Positions 32,289 through 41,193 are shown, numbered from the stretch's first letter. The stretch: DNA of 48,256 nt from Marinobacter maroccanus (GCF_002933275.1 NZ_PSSX01000027.1:1-48256); one strand, 5' to 3'. Translations and numbers: made by a program. Notes: a model not told the origin generated them from the sequence alone.

Positions 32289-33737
32289 TCAGAAGGTCGA
32301 CAGGCCGGTGGCCTCCATAATCCGGTAGCGCCAGTAGCGAAGTCTGGATTCGTCGGCCCAGTGCTCGTAGGGCAGGCTCATTACCGGATCGTCGCCAGGG
32401 CCTTTTTGCCATTGCTCGTTAAAGAAACGCCGGGCGCCGGTGGCAACCGGCGAGTCCTCTGCCACCGATACCCACACATCCGTTTCAAGGTTCAGGTCAT
32501 CAAGATTACGCCGGGTAAAATTCGCCGATCCCAGCATGAGTTCTGTTTCCCCGTTCTCTTTTGCCAACATCAACAGCTTACTGTGACATTGCTCGCCCAG
32601 GGTATTACACCAACGGACGGGAATGCCTGCCCGGACCAGTTCCATGGCGACCTGCCGGTTCGGAATGCCACTCTTCTGATGGCCGAAGGCTTCGTTGTTG
32701 GCATCAAGCAGAACCCGCAGCTCCACACCCCGTTTGGCCGCGCCTATCAGGGCTTCGACAATCTCGCGATGGGAGAGATAGAACATGGCCAGGTCCAGCT
32801 GATCGCCCTCTGCGGCACCCCGGATCATTGTTAGCGCCTGGTTGAGGATGGCTGATTCGGTCAGCACCGCTATTTGGGGCATTTCGGGTGTACCGGCTTC
32901 CACCGTGATGTCGGAAGCCTGGCTGATCCGTTCATCGATCAGGCTGGTGTCCGCTTCGGATATGGCCAGAACGGCCCGCTCGCTTTTCAGCAGATCCATG
33001 ACCGCCGGCCCTTTGAAACTCAATCCCAGATTGCTGTGCCGGCTGCTGCCGTCATGGGGATTGGCCGAGGTGACAATGGCTCTCAGGGAACCTTCCTCAT
33101 CCGCGATCACAAGCTTGCGGTGGTTGGCCTTGAAGTTCAGCAGGGCAAGATAGCTGCGAATGGTAACGGGCTTGGTGCCCAGGGCGTTGTCCAGCCAGCC
33201 CCCGTCTGAATTGTTGCCGAACCACTGACAACACAGCCGCCAGATTGAAGACCAGATCGGGTTACTGTCCTGTAGCGGGCCAAGCGCGGTCTCCACAACC
33301 GGAATGCCGCCATCGCGCAGGGCTTTAAACCAGGGTGAGGTAGTGCCGCCATACATGGTGTTCAGTGGGTCGGAGATCACCGTAATGGATAACTCCGGTT
33401 TCTCCGCTTTCCGGGCCAGCAGGGCTTCTGTCAGCTGTCGAGCCAGGGGGCGGTGGGCTACATCATCCGGTCCGGTGCTGTTGAACAGAAACATGTCGAT
33501 GAGAATGAACTCGTTGGCCTGTCCGATAAGCCGGAACACTTCGTTGAAGATTTCATGGTCTCGCTCCTCCCGGCCGTCCTGATAGTGACGGGTGACGTCT
33601 GTCAGCAGGACGGGTTCTTCCAGCGACACCGTGGTTCCCCGATAGCTGATGCCTGGCGGCAGTGGCTTTTGAGTGTGGTAAAGGCCGATGCCGGCCAGGG
33701 TGAGAAACAGCAGAAGAATCAGTAACTTCAGTGTCAT
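32289..33737 (-). CDS. Phospholipase D-like membrane-anchored protein (ClsC-like)
   Basis: A 482-residue protein with an N-terminal membrane anchor (LKLLILLLFLTLAGIGLYH) and two PLD domains. The first HKD motif is NHRKLVIADEEG, the second is QCHSKLLMLAKENG followed by LMLGSANFTRRN; the Lys and His of both are present, so it should be an active phosphodiesterase or cardiolipin-synthase-type transferase acting on lipids at the membrane surface. It is not a full cardiolipin synthase A (no clear lipid-synthase N-terminal double helix). ATG at 33737; a longer frame to 33824 has no support. First gene of the pair with the carbonic-anhydrase-like protein, divergent from the Ser/Thr kinase. Confidence 0.83.
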   Translation of the reverse strand: MTLKLLILLLFLTLAGIGLYHTQKPLPPGISYRGTTVSLEEPVLLTDVTRHYQDGREERDHEIFNEVFRLIGQANEFILIDMFLFNSTGPDDVAHRPLARQLTEALLARKAEKPELSITVISDPLNTMYGGTTSPWFKALRDGGIPVVETALGPLQDSNPIWSSIWRLCCQWFGNNSDGGWLDNALGTKPVTIRSYLALLNFKANHRKLVIADEEGSLRAIVTSANPHDGSSRHSNLGLSFKGPAVMDLLKSERAVLAISEADTSLIDERISQASDITVEAGTPEMPQIAVLTESAILNQALTMIRGAAEGDQLDLAMFYLSHREIVEALIGAAKRGVELRVLLDANNEAFGHQKSGIPNRQVAMELVRAGIPVRWCNTLGEQCHSKLLMLAKENGETELMLGSANFTRRNLDDLNLETDVWVSVAEDSPVATGARRFFNEQWQKGPGDDPVMSLPYEHWADESRLRYWRYRIMEATGLSTF

Positions 33738-33896
33738 GTGTGTATTTCCATCATCCCTGAGGTAAACGACGGCATAACTATACGTGACCTCTCTCTCAGG
33801 TAAACAAACACTTACAAAAAACACTCCGGTAGTTGTATCGCAGTTCCGTCACGCTTTCTAAACTAGTCAGATCAACCATTTATAACAAAGTTGCCT

Positions 33897-35546
33897 GTGA
33901 ACGCCATACTCTCTTTCATACCGCGCCTGTTCAGTCTGCGGGCTGTTATTCTCGTTCTGGCCGCCGTGTTTGCCCTGTCGGGAGACCAGCTTGCCCTCGT
34001 TGGCTGGGCCGACCGGGCGCTGTTCAGTATCCTCGGCGTACCAGAGGGCGCTACCCCGGCCACGATTGTCCCCAAGGAGGCATTCGGGCCGGCTATGGCT
34101 GATCGGGGGCTTTCGGAACCACTCTGGTCCGACATGGCAGTGACCGCCGGGCTGGCAATTGCGGCACTGTATCTGGTGCTTGCAATTCCGGCGATGGGCG
34201 CAGCCGTTTCTCTGCCTGTCACTCTTTTGCTTGGTGGCTCGCTCGTGGTGATCCAGGCGGCTTTGATGTTCTACCGCAACGCCTGGGTGCCGTTCGGCGT
34301 GGTGCTCACGTTGCTGGTGGTCGGTTATGTGGTGATGCTGTTCTGGCTGCAGCCCCGCAAACACATCCGTGCACTGACCGACAATGTCCGCGATGCGCGG
34401 CTGAAACTGGCCAAAGTGTTTCTGCAGCAGGGGCACACCGACGATGCCGTTGAGGCGCTCAATGGCTGCCCCGAGTGTGAGAGTGAGCTCGAGCTGCGCT
34501 ACGACATCGCCATTCAGCAGGAGCGCAAGCGCCAGTACGACAAGGCCGTCAGCACCTATCGAAGTATCCAGGAGCGCAAGAAGGGTTTTCGGGATACCAC
34601 CGCGAGGCTGGCAGCATTGGAAAAGCTCGCGCCGGATAACTCGTTGATGCAGGCTGGCAGTTTCGACAATACCCGCACCCTGTTGATGCCGGAACCGTCA
34701 GTGAGCCGCCCGACTCTGGGAAGGTACGAGATCGAGCGGGAGATTGGCCGTGGTGCCATGGGCGTGGTCTATCTGGGCAAGGATCCGAAGATTGCCCGAA
34801 CCGTTGCCATCAAAACCCTCAGCTACCAGGCGTTCGATGATGGCCAGCTGCAGGATCTCAAGGAGCGATTCTTCCGGGAGGCGGAAGCCGCTGGCCGCCT
34901 GAGTCACCCGGCTATCGTTACCGTGTATGACGTGGGTGAGGAGGCAGACCTCGCCTACATTGCCATGGATTATGCCAAGGGGCGTCCACTGAGTGGGTTC
35001 GGCAGAGCCGGTCGGTTACTGCCCCTGCCCAAAGTACTGGATATCGTTGCCCGGGTGGCGGACGCATTGGCTTACGCCCACAGCCAGAAAATCGTCCATC
35101 GCGACATCAAGCCCGGGAATATCATCTTCAATCCGGACAACGGCGACATAAAGATCACCGATTTCGGCATTGCCAAGATCTCGGATGACTCGCGAACGCG
35201 CACCGGCGCGGTGATGGGCAGCCCGTTATATATGTCGCCGGAACAGTTGAAGGGCCAGAAGGTAACCGGAGCCTCTGATATCTACAGCCTGGGTGTGACC
35301 CTCTACAAACTGGTGACCGGCGAAACGCCCTATCAGGGCGATACCCTGGCCAACCTGACCTACCAGATTCTCAACAAGCGCCCGCGCAGCGTCCGCGAGT
35401 TCAACGCAGAACTGCCAAACGGTGTGGTCCGCCTGATCAACAAAGCTATTCAGCGCGAGCCGGACAAGCGCTTTGCCAGCGCCGCAACCATGGCCGAGGC
35501 CGTGCGTCGTCTGGCCGTTCGCGAAGCTGGCCAGGAGGTGTCCTGA
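33897..35546 (+). CDS. Membrane Ser/Thr protein kinase with reduced CHASE2-like sensor
   Basis: A 549-residue Hanks-type kinase. The N-terminal 170 residues hold four or five hydrophobic segments and look like the membrane part of CHASE2 kinases with the large extracytoplasmic loop reduced to about 50 residues. A short TPR-like juxtamembrane region (about 165-235) follows. The kinase domain (about 280-545) has the GRGAMGVVY loop, the VAIK lysine, HRDIKPGN, DFG and SPEQ motifs, all intact. It would phosphorylate Ser/Thr on partner proteins, probably the FHA protein. GTG at 33897 is the likely start (TTG 33891 possible). Its stop shares a base with the PP2C start. Confidence 0.88.
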   Translation: MNAILSFIPRLFSLRAVILVLAAVFALSGDQLALVGWADRALFSILGVPEGATPATIVPKEAFGPAMADRGLSEPLWSDMAVTAGLAIAALYLVLAIPAMGAAVSLPVTLLLGGSLVVIQAALMFYRNAWVPFGVVLTLLVVGYVVMLFWLQPRKHIRALTDNVRDARLKLAKVFLQQGHTDDAVEALNGCPECESELELRYDIAIQQERKRQYDKAVSTYRSIQERKKGFRDTTARLAALEKLAPDNSLMQAGSFDNTRTLLMPEPSVSRPTLGRYEIEREIGRGAMGVVYLGKDPKIARTVAIKTLSYQAFDDGQLQDLKERFFREAEAAGRLSHPAIVTVYDVGEEADLAYIAMDYAKGRPLSGFGRAGRLLPLPKVLDIVARVADALAYAHSQKIVHRDIKPGNIIFNPDNGDIKITDFGIAKISDDSRTRTGAVMGSPLYMSPEQLKGQKVTGASDIYSLGVTLYKLVTGETPYQGDTLANLTYQILNKRPRSVREFNAELPNGVVRLINKAIQREPDKRFASAATMAEAVRRLAVREAGQEVS

Positions 35547-36301
35547 TGCGATATCACGTTGCCGGCCAGAGTCACCGGGGAGCCGTCCGGGAGTCGAATC
35601 AGGACGTTGTCGACTGGCGGATCAATGATGCCGGTGATCAGGTGTTACTGGTGGTTGCCGATGGCATGGGCGGGCATCAGGGGGGCGAGGTTGCCAGCCG
35701 TCTTGCGGTTGACGCCGTTATCGAATCCCTGGAGCCGGCGATTGCCGCTGCGTCGACCGACACTACAAATGATGCCATCCAGGAACATCTGGAGCGGGCT
35801 TTTGCGCTGGCCAATGAGCGGATAGTAAGCCACCGTTCAGGGGATCCGAGACTTGAAAAGATGGGCACCACACTGGTCGTAGCCTGGGTGAACGGCAACC
35901 AGGCGCACATTGCCCATATAGGCGATTCCCGTTGTTACAGCCTGCGCGGTAGCCAGGCGGTATGCCTCACCCGAGACGACACCGTGGTCCAGAATATGCT
36001 GGAAGACGGCAGCATTACCAGGGCTGATGTGCCCAATGTACCGTTCCGGAATGTCCTGACCAGGGCAGTGGGAGCCGCAGAGCAGGCGGATCCCAGTTAT
36101 CGGCATGAAACGCTTGATGCGGGTGATGTACTACTGCTGTGTTCCGACGGGTTGACCGATTCGGTTCCGGAATTCCGGTGGCTTGAAATCCTGAAGGAAA
36201 GTGACGGCATGGAGCGCACGGTTCAGGCACTGATTGATGCCGGCCTGGCAAACGAGGCCGGGGACAACGTGTCTGTGGTATTACTGACGTTGGAGTATTG
36301 A
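35546..36301 (+). CDS. PP2C-family Ser/Thr protein phosphatase
   Basis: A 251-residue PPM/PP2C phosphatase that would reverse the neighbouring kinase. Metal-binding motifs: SNQD (residues about 16-19), VADGMGGHQGG, HIGDSRCYSLRG, LLCSDGLTD and AGDNVSVVLL, the complete set for two manganese or magnesium ions. The ATG overlaps the kinase stop by one base (TGATG), so the two are translationally coupled. Confidence 0.93.
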   Translation: MRYHVAGQSHRGAVRESNQDVVDWRINDAGDQVLLVVADGMGGHQGGEVASRLAVDAVIESLEPAIAAASTDTTNDAIQEHLERAFALANERIVSHRSGDPRLEKMGTTLVVAWVNGNQAHIAHIGDSRCYSLRGSQAVCLTRDDTVVQNMLEDGSITRADVPNVPFRNVLTRAVGAAEQADPSYRHETLDAGDVLLLCSDGLTDSVPEFRWLEILKESDGMERTVQALIDAGLANEAGDNVSVVLLTLEY

Positions 36302-36311
36302 GGAAACTGAC

Positions 36312-36662
36312 ATGGCTTCGCTTTCGCAACTGGTGGATAACGTTGTTGTTAACACCTTTGAACTCGGCCGACCGGAAACCCGCATTGGCAGGCGCCCGGA
36401 TAACGACATCCAGATCGATGAAATTTCTGTGAGCGGCCAGCACGCCCTGATAGAAGCGGTGCCCAATGCCTATCTTGAAGGCACGGTGGATTACTACATC
36501 ACCGACAGCAACAGTACCAATGGAACCTTTGTGAACGAACTGCGGGTCGCCGACCGACAGCGCCTCAACAGCAACGACATGGTGCGCATTGGCTGGAATG
36601 AGTTCCGTTTCATCGATGAAGAAGAGCAGGCAATGGAAAAAACCGCCTATATCCTCGACTGA
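36312..36662 (+). CDS. FHA-domain phosphopeptide-binding protein
   Basis: A 116-residue protein made almost entirely of one forkhead-associated domain. The conserved residues are visible as TRIGRRPDNDIQ (Arg and Ser/Asp of the recognition loop), SVSGQHALIE (Ser-x-x-His) and DSNSTNGTFVN. It binds phosphothreonine peptides, probably the output partner of the kinase/phosphatase pair. It starts 10 nt after the PP2C stop. A short C-terminal tail rich in Glu ends at residue 116. Confidence 0.92.
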   Translation: MASLSQLVDNVVVNTFELGRPETRIGRRPDNDIQIDEISVSGQHALIEAVPNAYLEGTVDYYITDSNSTNGTFVNELRVADRQRLNSNDMVRIGWNEFRFIDEEEQAMEKTAYILD

Positions 36663-36683
36663 CCCTAACGGTTGGCCCGCGAA

Positions 36684-37430
36684 TTACCGGATCCGATCCT
36701 GAACAAATCTGCTGAAACGGGAAAGCAGCGAGGACGCATCCGGCGCTGGCTTTACGCCGGCGATCAGGGCCTCCGCATCAAGCCCCTCCCGTGTCAGGTC
36801 GGGCGCCTGGACCTTCAGGTAGGCGCTCATAATGGTGTCCGTGAACTCCGGATGGAACTGCACGCCCCAGGCGCAGGGACCAATTCTGAAAGCCTGATGA
36901 GGCTCGAACTGGTTGCGTCCCAGCAACACCGCTCCTTCAGGCAGGCGCAGCACGGACTGCCGGTGTGTCAGCTGGGCCGGAAATTTTTCCGGTAGCTCCC
37001 GGAACAGGACATCGGAAGCTGCCTCGGGAAGGAGTTCAACCTCGTGGGTGCCGGTTTCCCGGCCATTCGGATGGTAACCAGCTTCCCCGCCCAGTGCGTG
37101 GGCCAGCAACTGGTGGCCATAGCAGACACCGAGCACCGGCACTTCGCTTCTGACGGCTTTTGCCAGCCAACGCCCCGCGTTCTCGCTCCATTCGGCTTTA
37201 TCGCTCACCATGGCAGGAGAGCCTGTTACCACGATGCCGTCCCAGTCTTCCGGATTCCCCGGTAATTCGCCGGCTTCGGCGTTGGCAACGGTGATCTCCA
37301 GCTCGTCTGACAACCCGCGCAGGAACCACTCGTCAAAGTCGCCAAACCTCGCCCGAATGTCCGGGTAGGTGGTGCCTGTTTTCAGGACCACCACACGCGC
37401 TTTGCGGTTTGTGGGAGCGTTCTGTTGCAT
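36684..37430 (-). CDS. Class I glutamine amidotransferase-like protein
   Basis: A 248-residue stand-alone amidotransferase-like protein. The nucleophile elbow is GVCYGHQLLAHALGG (Cys) and the catalytic His is in WGVQFHPEF; the third Glu follows directly, so the triad is complete. Related to the GMP-synthase-like and gamma-glutamyl hydrolase/PuuD-type proteins in many bacteria; the acceptor substrate is unknown. ATG at 37430; a TTG at 37448 is possible. Convergent with the FHA gene. Confidence 0.88.
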   Translation of the reverse strand: MQQNAPTNRKARVVVLKTGTTYPDIRARFGDFDEWFLRGLSDELEITVANAEAGELPGNPEDWDGIVVTGSPAMVSDKAEWSENAGRWLAKAVRSEVPVLGVCYGHQLLAHALGGEAGYHPNGRETGTHEVELLPEAASDVLFRELPEKFPAQLTHRQSVLRLPEGAVLLGRNQFEPHQAFRIGPCAWGVQFHPEFTDTIMSAYLKVQAPDLTREGLDAEALIAGVKPAPDASSLLSRFSRFVQDRIR

Positions 37431-37467
37431 GGTGCTATCTTCCTGCAAGGCCGGAGGCCCGGATTGT

Positions 37468-38193
37468 TTATTGGTCTGGCAGTTCGGCGTTGTGGAACAC
37501 GTTCTGCACGTCGTCCAGTTCGTTCAGCATGTCGAGGAATTTCTCAAACATGGGGATGTCGTCACCTTCAACCAGTGTCGTGGTTTTGGGCAGGAACTGG
37601 ATTTCATCCACTTCAAAATCGATGTCTTCAATGGCATCCACCAGGGACTGGCGGGCTTTGGCGTATTCAGTGTTTGGCGTGAATACGGTAATCAGGCCAT
37701 CTTCATTCTCGATGTCGGTGACATCAACGTCGGCTTCCATGAGCGCTTCAAGAACGGCTTCTTCATCCTCGCCCTTGAACGCAAAAATAGCGCTGTGGTC
37801 AAACATGTGAGACACAGCACCCGGCGTGCCGATCTTGCACTTGGTCTTGGTGAATGCCAGGCGAACATCCCCGAAGGTGCGGTTCGGGTTATCGGTCAGG
37901 CAGTCCACGATCACCATGCAGTTACCCGGTCCATAGCCTTCGTAGCGAGCAGCTGCATAGTCTTCGCCAGCGCCGCCCTTGGCCTTGTCGATGGCCTTCT
38001 CGATGACGTGCGAGGGTACCTGGTCTTTCTTCGCGCGCTCGATCAGTCCGCGCAGGGACAGGTTGGCCTGGGGGTCCGGGCCTCCCGACTTGGCGCTCAT
38101 GTAAATCTCGCGGCCGTACTTGCTGTAGACCTTGGTTTTCGCCGCGGCCGTCTTGGCCATGGATTCTTTGCGGTTCTGGTAGGCTCTGCCCAT
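37468..38193 (-). CDS. yeeN: YebC/PmpR-family protein, YeeN type
   Basis: A 241-residue YebC-like protein. The N-terminal MGRAYQNRKESMAKTAAAKT and the YSKYGREIYMSAKSGGPDP segment match YeeN rather than YebC, which has GHSKWANIKH. Classic family features follow: ERAKKDQVPSHVIEKAIDKAK and YEGYGPGNCMVIVDCLTDN. YebC proteins act as transcription regulators and, more recently, as translation factors helping ribosomes pass polyproline stretches. ATG at 38193; an upstream extension to 38241 is unsupported. Confidence 0.92.
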   Translation of the reverse strand: MGRAYQNRKESMAKTAAAKTKVYSKYGREIYMSAKSGGPDPQANLSLRGLIERAKKDQVPSHVIEKAIDKAKGGAGEDYAAARYEGYGPGNCMVIVDCLTDNPNRTFGDVRLAFTKTKCKIGTPGAVSHMFDHSAIFAFKGEDEEAVLEALMEADVDVTDIENEDGLITVFTPNTEYAKARQSLVDAIEDIDFEVDEIQFLPKTTTLVEGDDIPMFEKFLDMLNELDDVQNVFHNAELPDQ

Positions 38194-38398
38194 CTGCGCT
38201 GCCTCTTGGTTCTCTGGAAAAGGCCGGATTTTACTCAACATTGCCGGTTTGGGACAGGCTTATTTAGCCCCTGTTCCGGTATCGTTTTCACGATCTGCTG
38301 ATACCAAGGTGCCGGCAGGACAGCACTTTCGATGCACAGACCCTCTGGCAAGCCGGTGCTAGCGTAAAGGGGAAACCTGAAAGGCGGTGGAGGGCAGA

Positions 38399-39022
38399 AT
38401 GAACAGACAACGACTATCGGGAATGGCTATCCGGGCACTCGCTGTGTGCCTGCTGCTATCCGGTTCGGCTGCCAGGGCTGCGGACAATGAATACGGGGAT
38501 CAGGATCAGGTGGCACGGGACATGATTCGGGTTCTCAATGCCTATGTCGTCTATAAGATGGGCCAGTATGAATCCGCGTTCGACCAGTATCTGGCGCTGG
38601 CGGAAGAGGGCAGTCGCCAGGGTATGCTGAATGTCGCCAATATGTACGCCCAGGGGCAAGGCGTCGAAAAAAGCCAGGAGAAAGCCTTCCAGTGGTACCT
38701 TCGGGCCGCAGAGAGCGGTGATTCGATCAGTATGGTCGAAGTGGCCGAGGCCTATGACCAGGGGGTGGGCACCGGTGTGAACAAAGACGAGGCGATGGGC
38801 TGGTATCGAAAGGCTGCAAAGGCAGGCAACAACGATGCCCGCTGGATGTTGGGCAAGAGATTGTATGATCAGGGGAGGAACGCCGAGGGGCTATGTTTGA
38901 TCAGCGCGGCTGCAGAGAGCGGCCAACCTACTGCGCATAAGTTTCTTGTTGGCCTTGCTGAAAGCGAGCCAGCGTCGCGCTATCGCGAGCCAGAGGATTG
39001 TCCCGAGGTGAATGGCTGGTGA
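38399..39022 (+). CDS. Secreted Sel1-like repeat protein
   Basis: A 207-residue periplasmic protein. Signal peptide MNRQRLSGMAIRALAVCLLL, cleavage near ARA-AD. The mature part has about three Sel1 (TPR-like) repeats, for example MLNVANMYAQGQGVEKSQEK and EVAEAYDQGVGTGVNKDEAM. Such repeats mediate protein interactions. ATG at 38399 with GGAGG five bases upstream. Stand-alone gene; partner unknown. Confidence 0.85.
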   Translation: MNRQRLSGMAIRALAVCLLLSGSAARAADNEYGDQDQVARDMIRVLNAYVVYKMGQYESAFDQYLALAEEGSRQGMLNVANMYAQGQGVEKSQEKAFQWYLRAAESGDSISMVEVAEAYDQGVGTGVNKDEAMGWYRKAAKAGNNDARWMLGKRLYDQGRNAEGLCLISAAAESGQPTAHKFLVGLAESEPASRYREPEDCPEVNGW

Positions 39023-39185
39023 AATTAACTTAATGAAGGGCCGGAATTGATTTTGGTCAGCTTTCTCTCTGTCTCTCCGGGAGTATGCTCAAAGCATGGA
39101 GTTTCCGCCTCAGGGCGGGATCGCCCAGATTTGATCAGCAGTTCCCGAAGCCGGGGATTTCCGGGCTGAGAAGGAGACTGAACTC

Positions 39186-39635
39186 ATGAAACTGACAACG
39201 TTATACTCCGCATCGTTGGCCCTGACTCTCATGCTGCCTTTATCCGCTTCGTTTGCCCAGGATCAGCAGATGGATGAGACAAGGGATCGTCTGCAGTCAC
39301 AAACGCAGGACCAGATGATGGATCGGGACGGTTACCCAATCTCTGGCTACGGCATGATGTCCGAGCGGGAAAGGGAGCAGTTCCGTGAACAAATGCGTTC
39401 GATGACGCCCGAGCAACGCCAGGCGTACCGTCAGGAACATCATCAAAGGATGGTCGAGCGTGCGCGGGCCCGTGGTGTTGATATTGAGAACCTGCCACCG
39501 ACGGCTGCGGGCCAGAACAAGGGTCAGGGCGGGGGCATGATGAATGACGGCCAGAAAGGCATGATGAATGGCGATGGAATGAACAAGTCTCAGGAATGGA
39601 AAAAGAACGGCGGAGGAGGTGGCGGCAAGCAGTAA
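39186..39635 (+). CDS. Secreted Met/Gln-rich protein, function unknown
   Basis: A 149-residue exported protein. Signal peptide MKLTTLYSASLALTLMLPLS ends near SFAQ. The mature part is rich in Asp, Gln, Arg and Met, with a central MTPEQRQAYRQEHHQRM segment that faintly recalls CpxP/Spy-like periplasmic chaperones, and a low-complexity C-terminus with Met-Met and Gly-rich pieces (GGGMMNDGQKGMMNG). Met clusters can bind copper(I), but no metal role is shown. AAGGAG lies nine bases before the ATG. Confidence is good that it is a gene, low on function. Confidence 0.78.
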   Translation: MKLTTLYSASLALTLMLPLSASFAQDQQMDETRDRLQSQTQDQMMDRDGYPISGYGMMSEREREQFREQMRSMTPEQRQAYRQEHHQRMVERARARGVDIENLPPTAAGQNKGQGGGMMNDGQKGMMNGDGMNKSQEWKKNGGGGGGKQ

Positions 39636-39674
39636 TTCTGGTAAACGATTGCTGGTAACTGCAGTCATCTCTCC

Positions 39675-39707
39675 ATGAAGAGGCAGCCCCCGTGGCTGCC
39701 TCTTCAT
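39675..39707. terminator. Bidirectional stem-loop terminator
   Basis: A perfect 14-bp stem pairs ATGAAGAGGCAGCC (39675-39688) with GGCTGCCTCTTCAT (39694-39707) around CCCGT. It sits between the convergent Met-rich protein gene and the ODP gene, where both transcripts would end. The T-tract is short on the plus strand (TTTC). Confidence 0.8.
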
Positions 39708-39713
39708 TTCTGA

Positions 39714-40514
39714 CTATACGTAATCGACCGGGCGCCGATAGTTGTCCTGGGTCATCAGGTCGATTCCGCATTCCATGTCGCTGACCCAGTTCAGGAAGCG
39801 ATCAACCATCACCGGTCCCTCGAAGCGCTTGCCGTGCTGGGGAACGATCATCGATACGTCCATGTCGCGAACCATGTTCGCCCAGAGTCGGCAGACTTTC
39901 TGGGAGGCGATATAGCGCCGGTGGAAGCCGATCATGCTGGGGATGTGTTTGTCGAAGTCCTTCACGGGCAGGTGGTCGTCTTCGCCACCCATGGAGGCAC
40001 CAAGGTCACCTGAGAACAGAATTTTGGAGACCGGATCATAGAACTGCAGGTTGCCCACCGAATGCATGAAGTGGGCTGGGATGCACTGCAGGTAGGACTC
40101 GCCAAACTTCACGTTGGCGCCGGCATCCGGAATGCTGATGATGCGATCGTACACGCTGCCGCTGAGCTGGTTGGTCACATAGCTGGAAACAAGGTGCGGA
40201 AGGAAACGGGCCCAGAGTTTTGAGGTGACGATTTTGGCACGGGTATGAACGATCCAGCGGTCGATGGCACCGATAATATCCGGATCCTGGTGAGAGGCGA
40301 ACACGTAGTCCATGTCGCGGATGTTCATATAGCGTGATGCCGCCACCGACAACGGGGTATAGGTGAGGTCTCCGCCCGGGTCGATCAGTGCTTCGTGTTT
40401 GCCGTCGACAATCAGGAACTGGTTGGACTGGACGCCCTCACCGGTTACCAGGGAATCGAACATCAGGCATTTGTGGTGTCCGTTATCGAACAGGACAATG
40501 GGTTCGGCTGCCAT
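39714..40514 (-). CDS. Oxygen-binding diiron MBL-fold protein (ODP family)
   Basis: A 266-residue metallo-beta-lactamase-fold protein of the ODP type related to flavodiiron proteins but without a flavodoxin domain. The iron ligands appear as FASHQDPDI (His, Asp, Asp), PAHFMHSVGN (His), LFSGDLG (Asp) and VPQHGKRF (His). Such proteins bind O2 at a diiron centre and act as oxygen sensors or in signalling. ATG at 40514 with GGGAGA upstream; the frame extends to 40568 without support. No flavodoxin or signalling partner lies next to it. Confidence 0.88.
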   Translation of the reverse strand: MAAEPIVLFDNGHHKCLMFDSLVTGEGVQSNQFLIVDGKHEALIDPGGDLTYTPLSVAASRYMNIRDMDYVFASHQDPDIIGAIDRWIVHTRAKIVTSKLWARFLPHLVSSYVTNQLSGSVYDRIISIPDAGANVKFGESYLQCIPAHFMHSVGNLQFYDPVSKILFSGDLGASMGGEDDHLPVKDFDKHIPSMIGFHRRYIASQKVCRLWANMVRDMDVSMIVPQHGKRFEGPVMVDRFLNWVSDMECGIDLMTQDNYRRPVDYV

Positions 40515-40661
40515 TTCGGTCTCCCGCAGAATACAGTTTGATCCGGCCGGAATGGCCGGATATTGCAAGCTGCGCGGAGATTACAAAATTGACAAAAGGC
40601 AACTCTTGCCTCAAGTCAATTCTCTGATATTCCTCAAGTAACGATTTGTAGTTGCCGACCC

Positions 40662-41090
40662 TCAGGCCAGACGGGGTACCCGTCTGATCCCGCGGCGAAT
40701 GCCCTGTTCCAGGGCGCTGCTGACCACCTTCCCGGTGAACGGCACGATGTCTTCAAAGGTGATGGTGTAGTTCACCCGCGTGTGTCCGTCGGGCGTGTCT
40801 TCAAACCGTATCCTGCCCAGATGATTCCGGATCGGGCTCATGCTGGTGATGGTGTACTCGATCAGTGAATCCGGTTCGAAGTTGGTCACGGTTTCTTCCA
40901 GACCCACCGGCCCGATGCCGATCTTGCGAACGGAACCAATGCCGTTAGGGTCGGCCTGGTCGCTGTCCTTGATACGCTTCACTGGTGCGCCCAGCAGTTT
41001 TCCGAAACGGTAGTGGTCGGCGAACAGGGCAAAAACCCGTCGTCGCGGCACGTCGAAGGTTTCATCGATTTCAATGGTGTACATGGCCAT
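40662..41090 (-). CDS. SRPBCC (START-like) family protein
   Basis: A 142-residue polyketide-cyclase/START-like fold protein. The N-terminal strand-helix (YTIEIDETFDVPRRRVFALF) and the C-terminal ALEQGIRRGIRRVPRLA helix frame a hydrophobic ligand cavity. Small molecules or lipids are the usual ligands, here unknown. ATG at 41090 (or 41084). Stand-alone, on the minus strand between the ODP and AraC genes. Confidence 0.8.
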   Translation of the reverse strand: MAMYTIEIDETFDVPRRRVFALFADHYRFGKLLGAPVKRIKDSDQADPNGIGSVRKIGIGPVGLEETVTNFEPDSLIEYTITSMSPIRNHLGRIRFEDTPDGHTRVNYTITFEDIVPFTGKVVSSALEQGIRRGIRRVPRLA

Positions 41091-41193
41091 GAGCTCACTC
41101 TTTTGGTCGTTCGATACACCAAGCCTAACCCCTTGGCTCCTACAACAAAAGTCGTAGAAAGCGGCAGGTCGCAATCTGGCCTCCGGCGACGGG

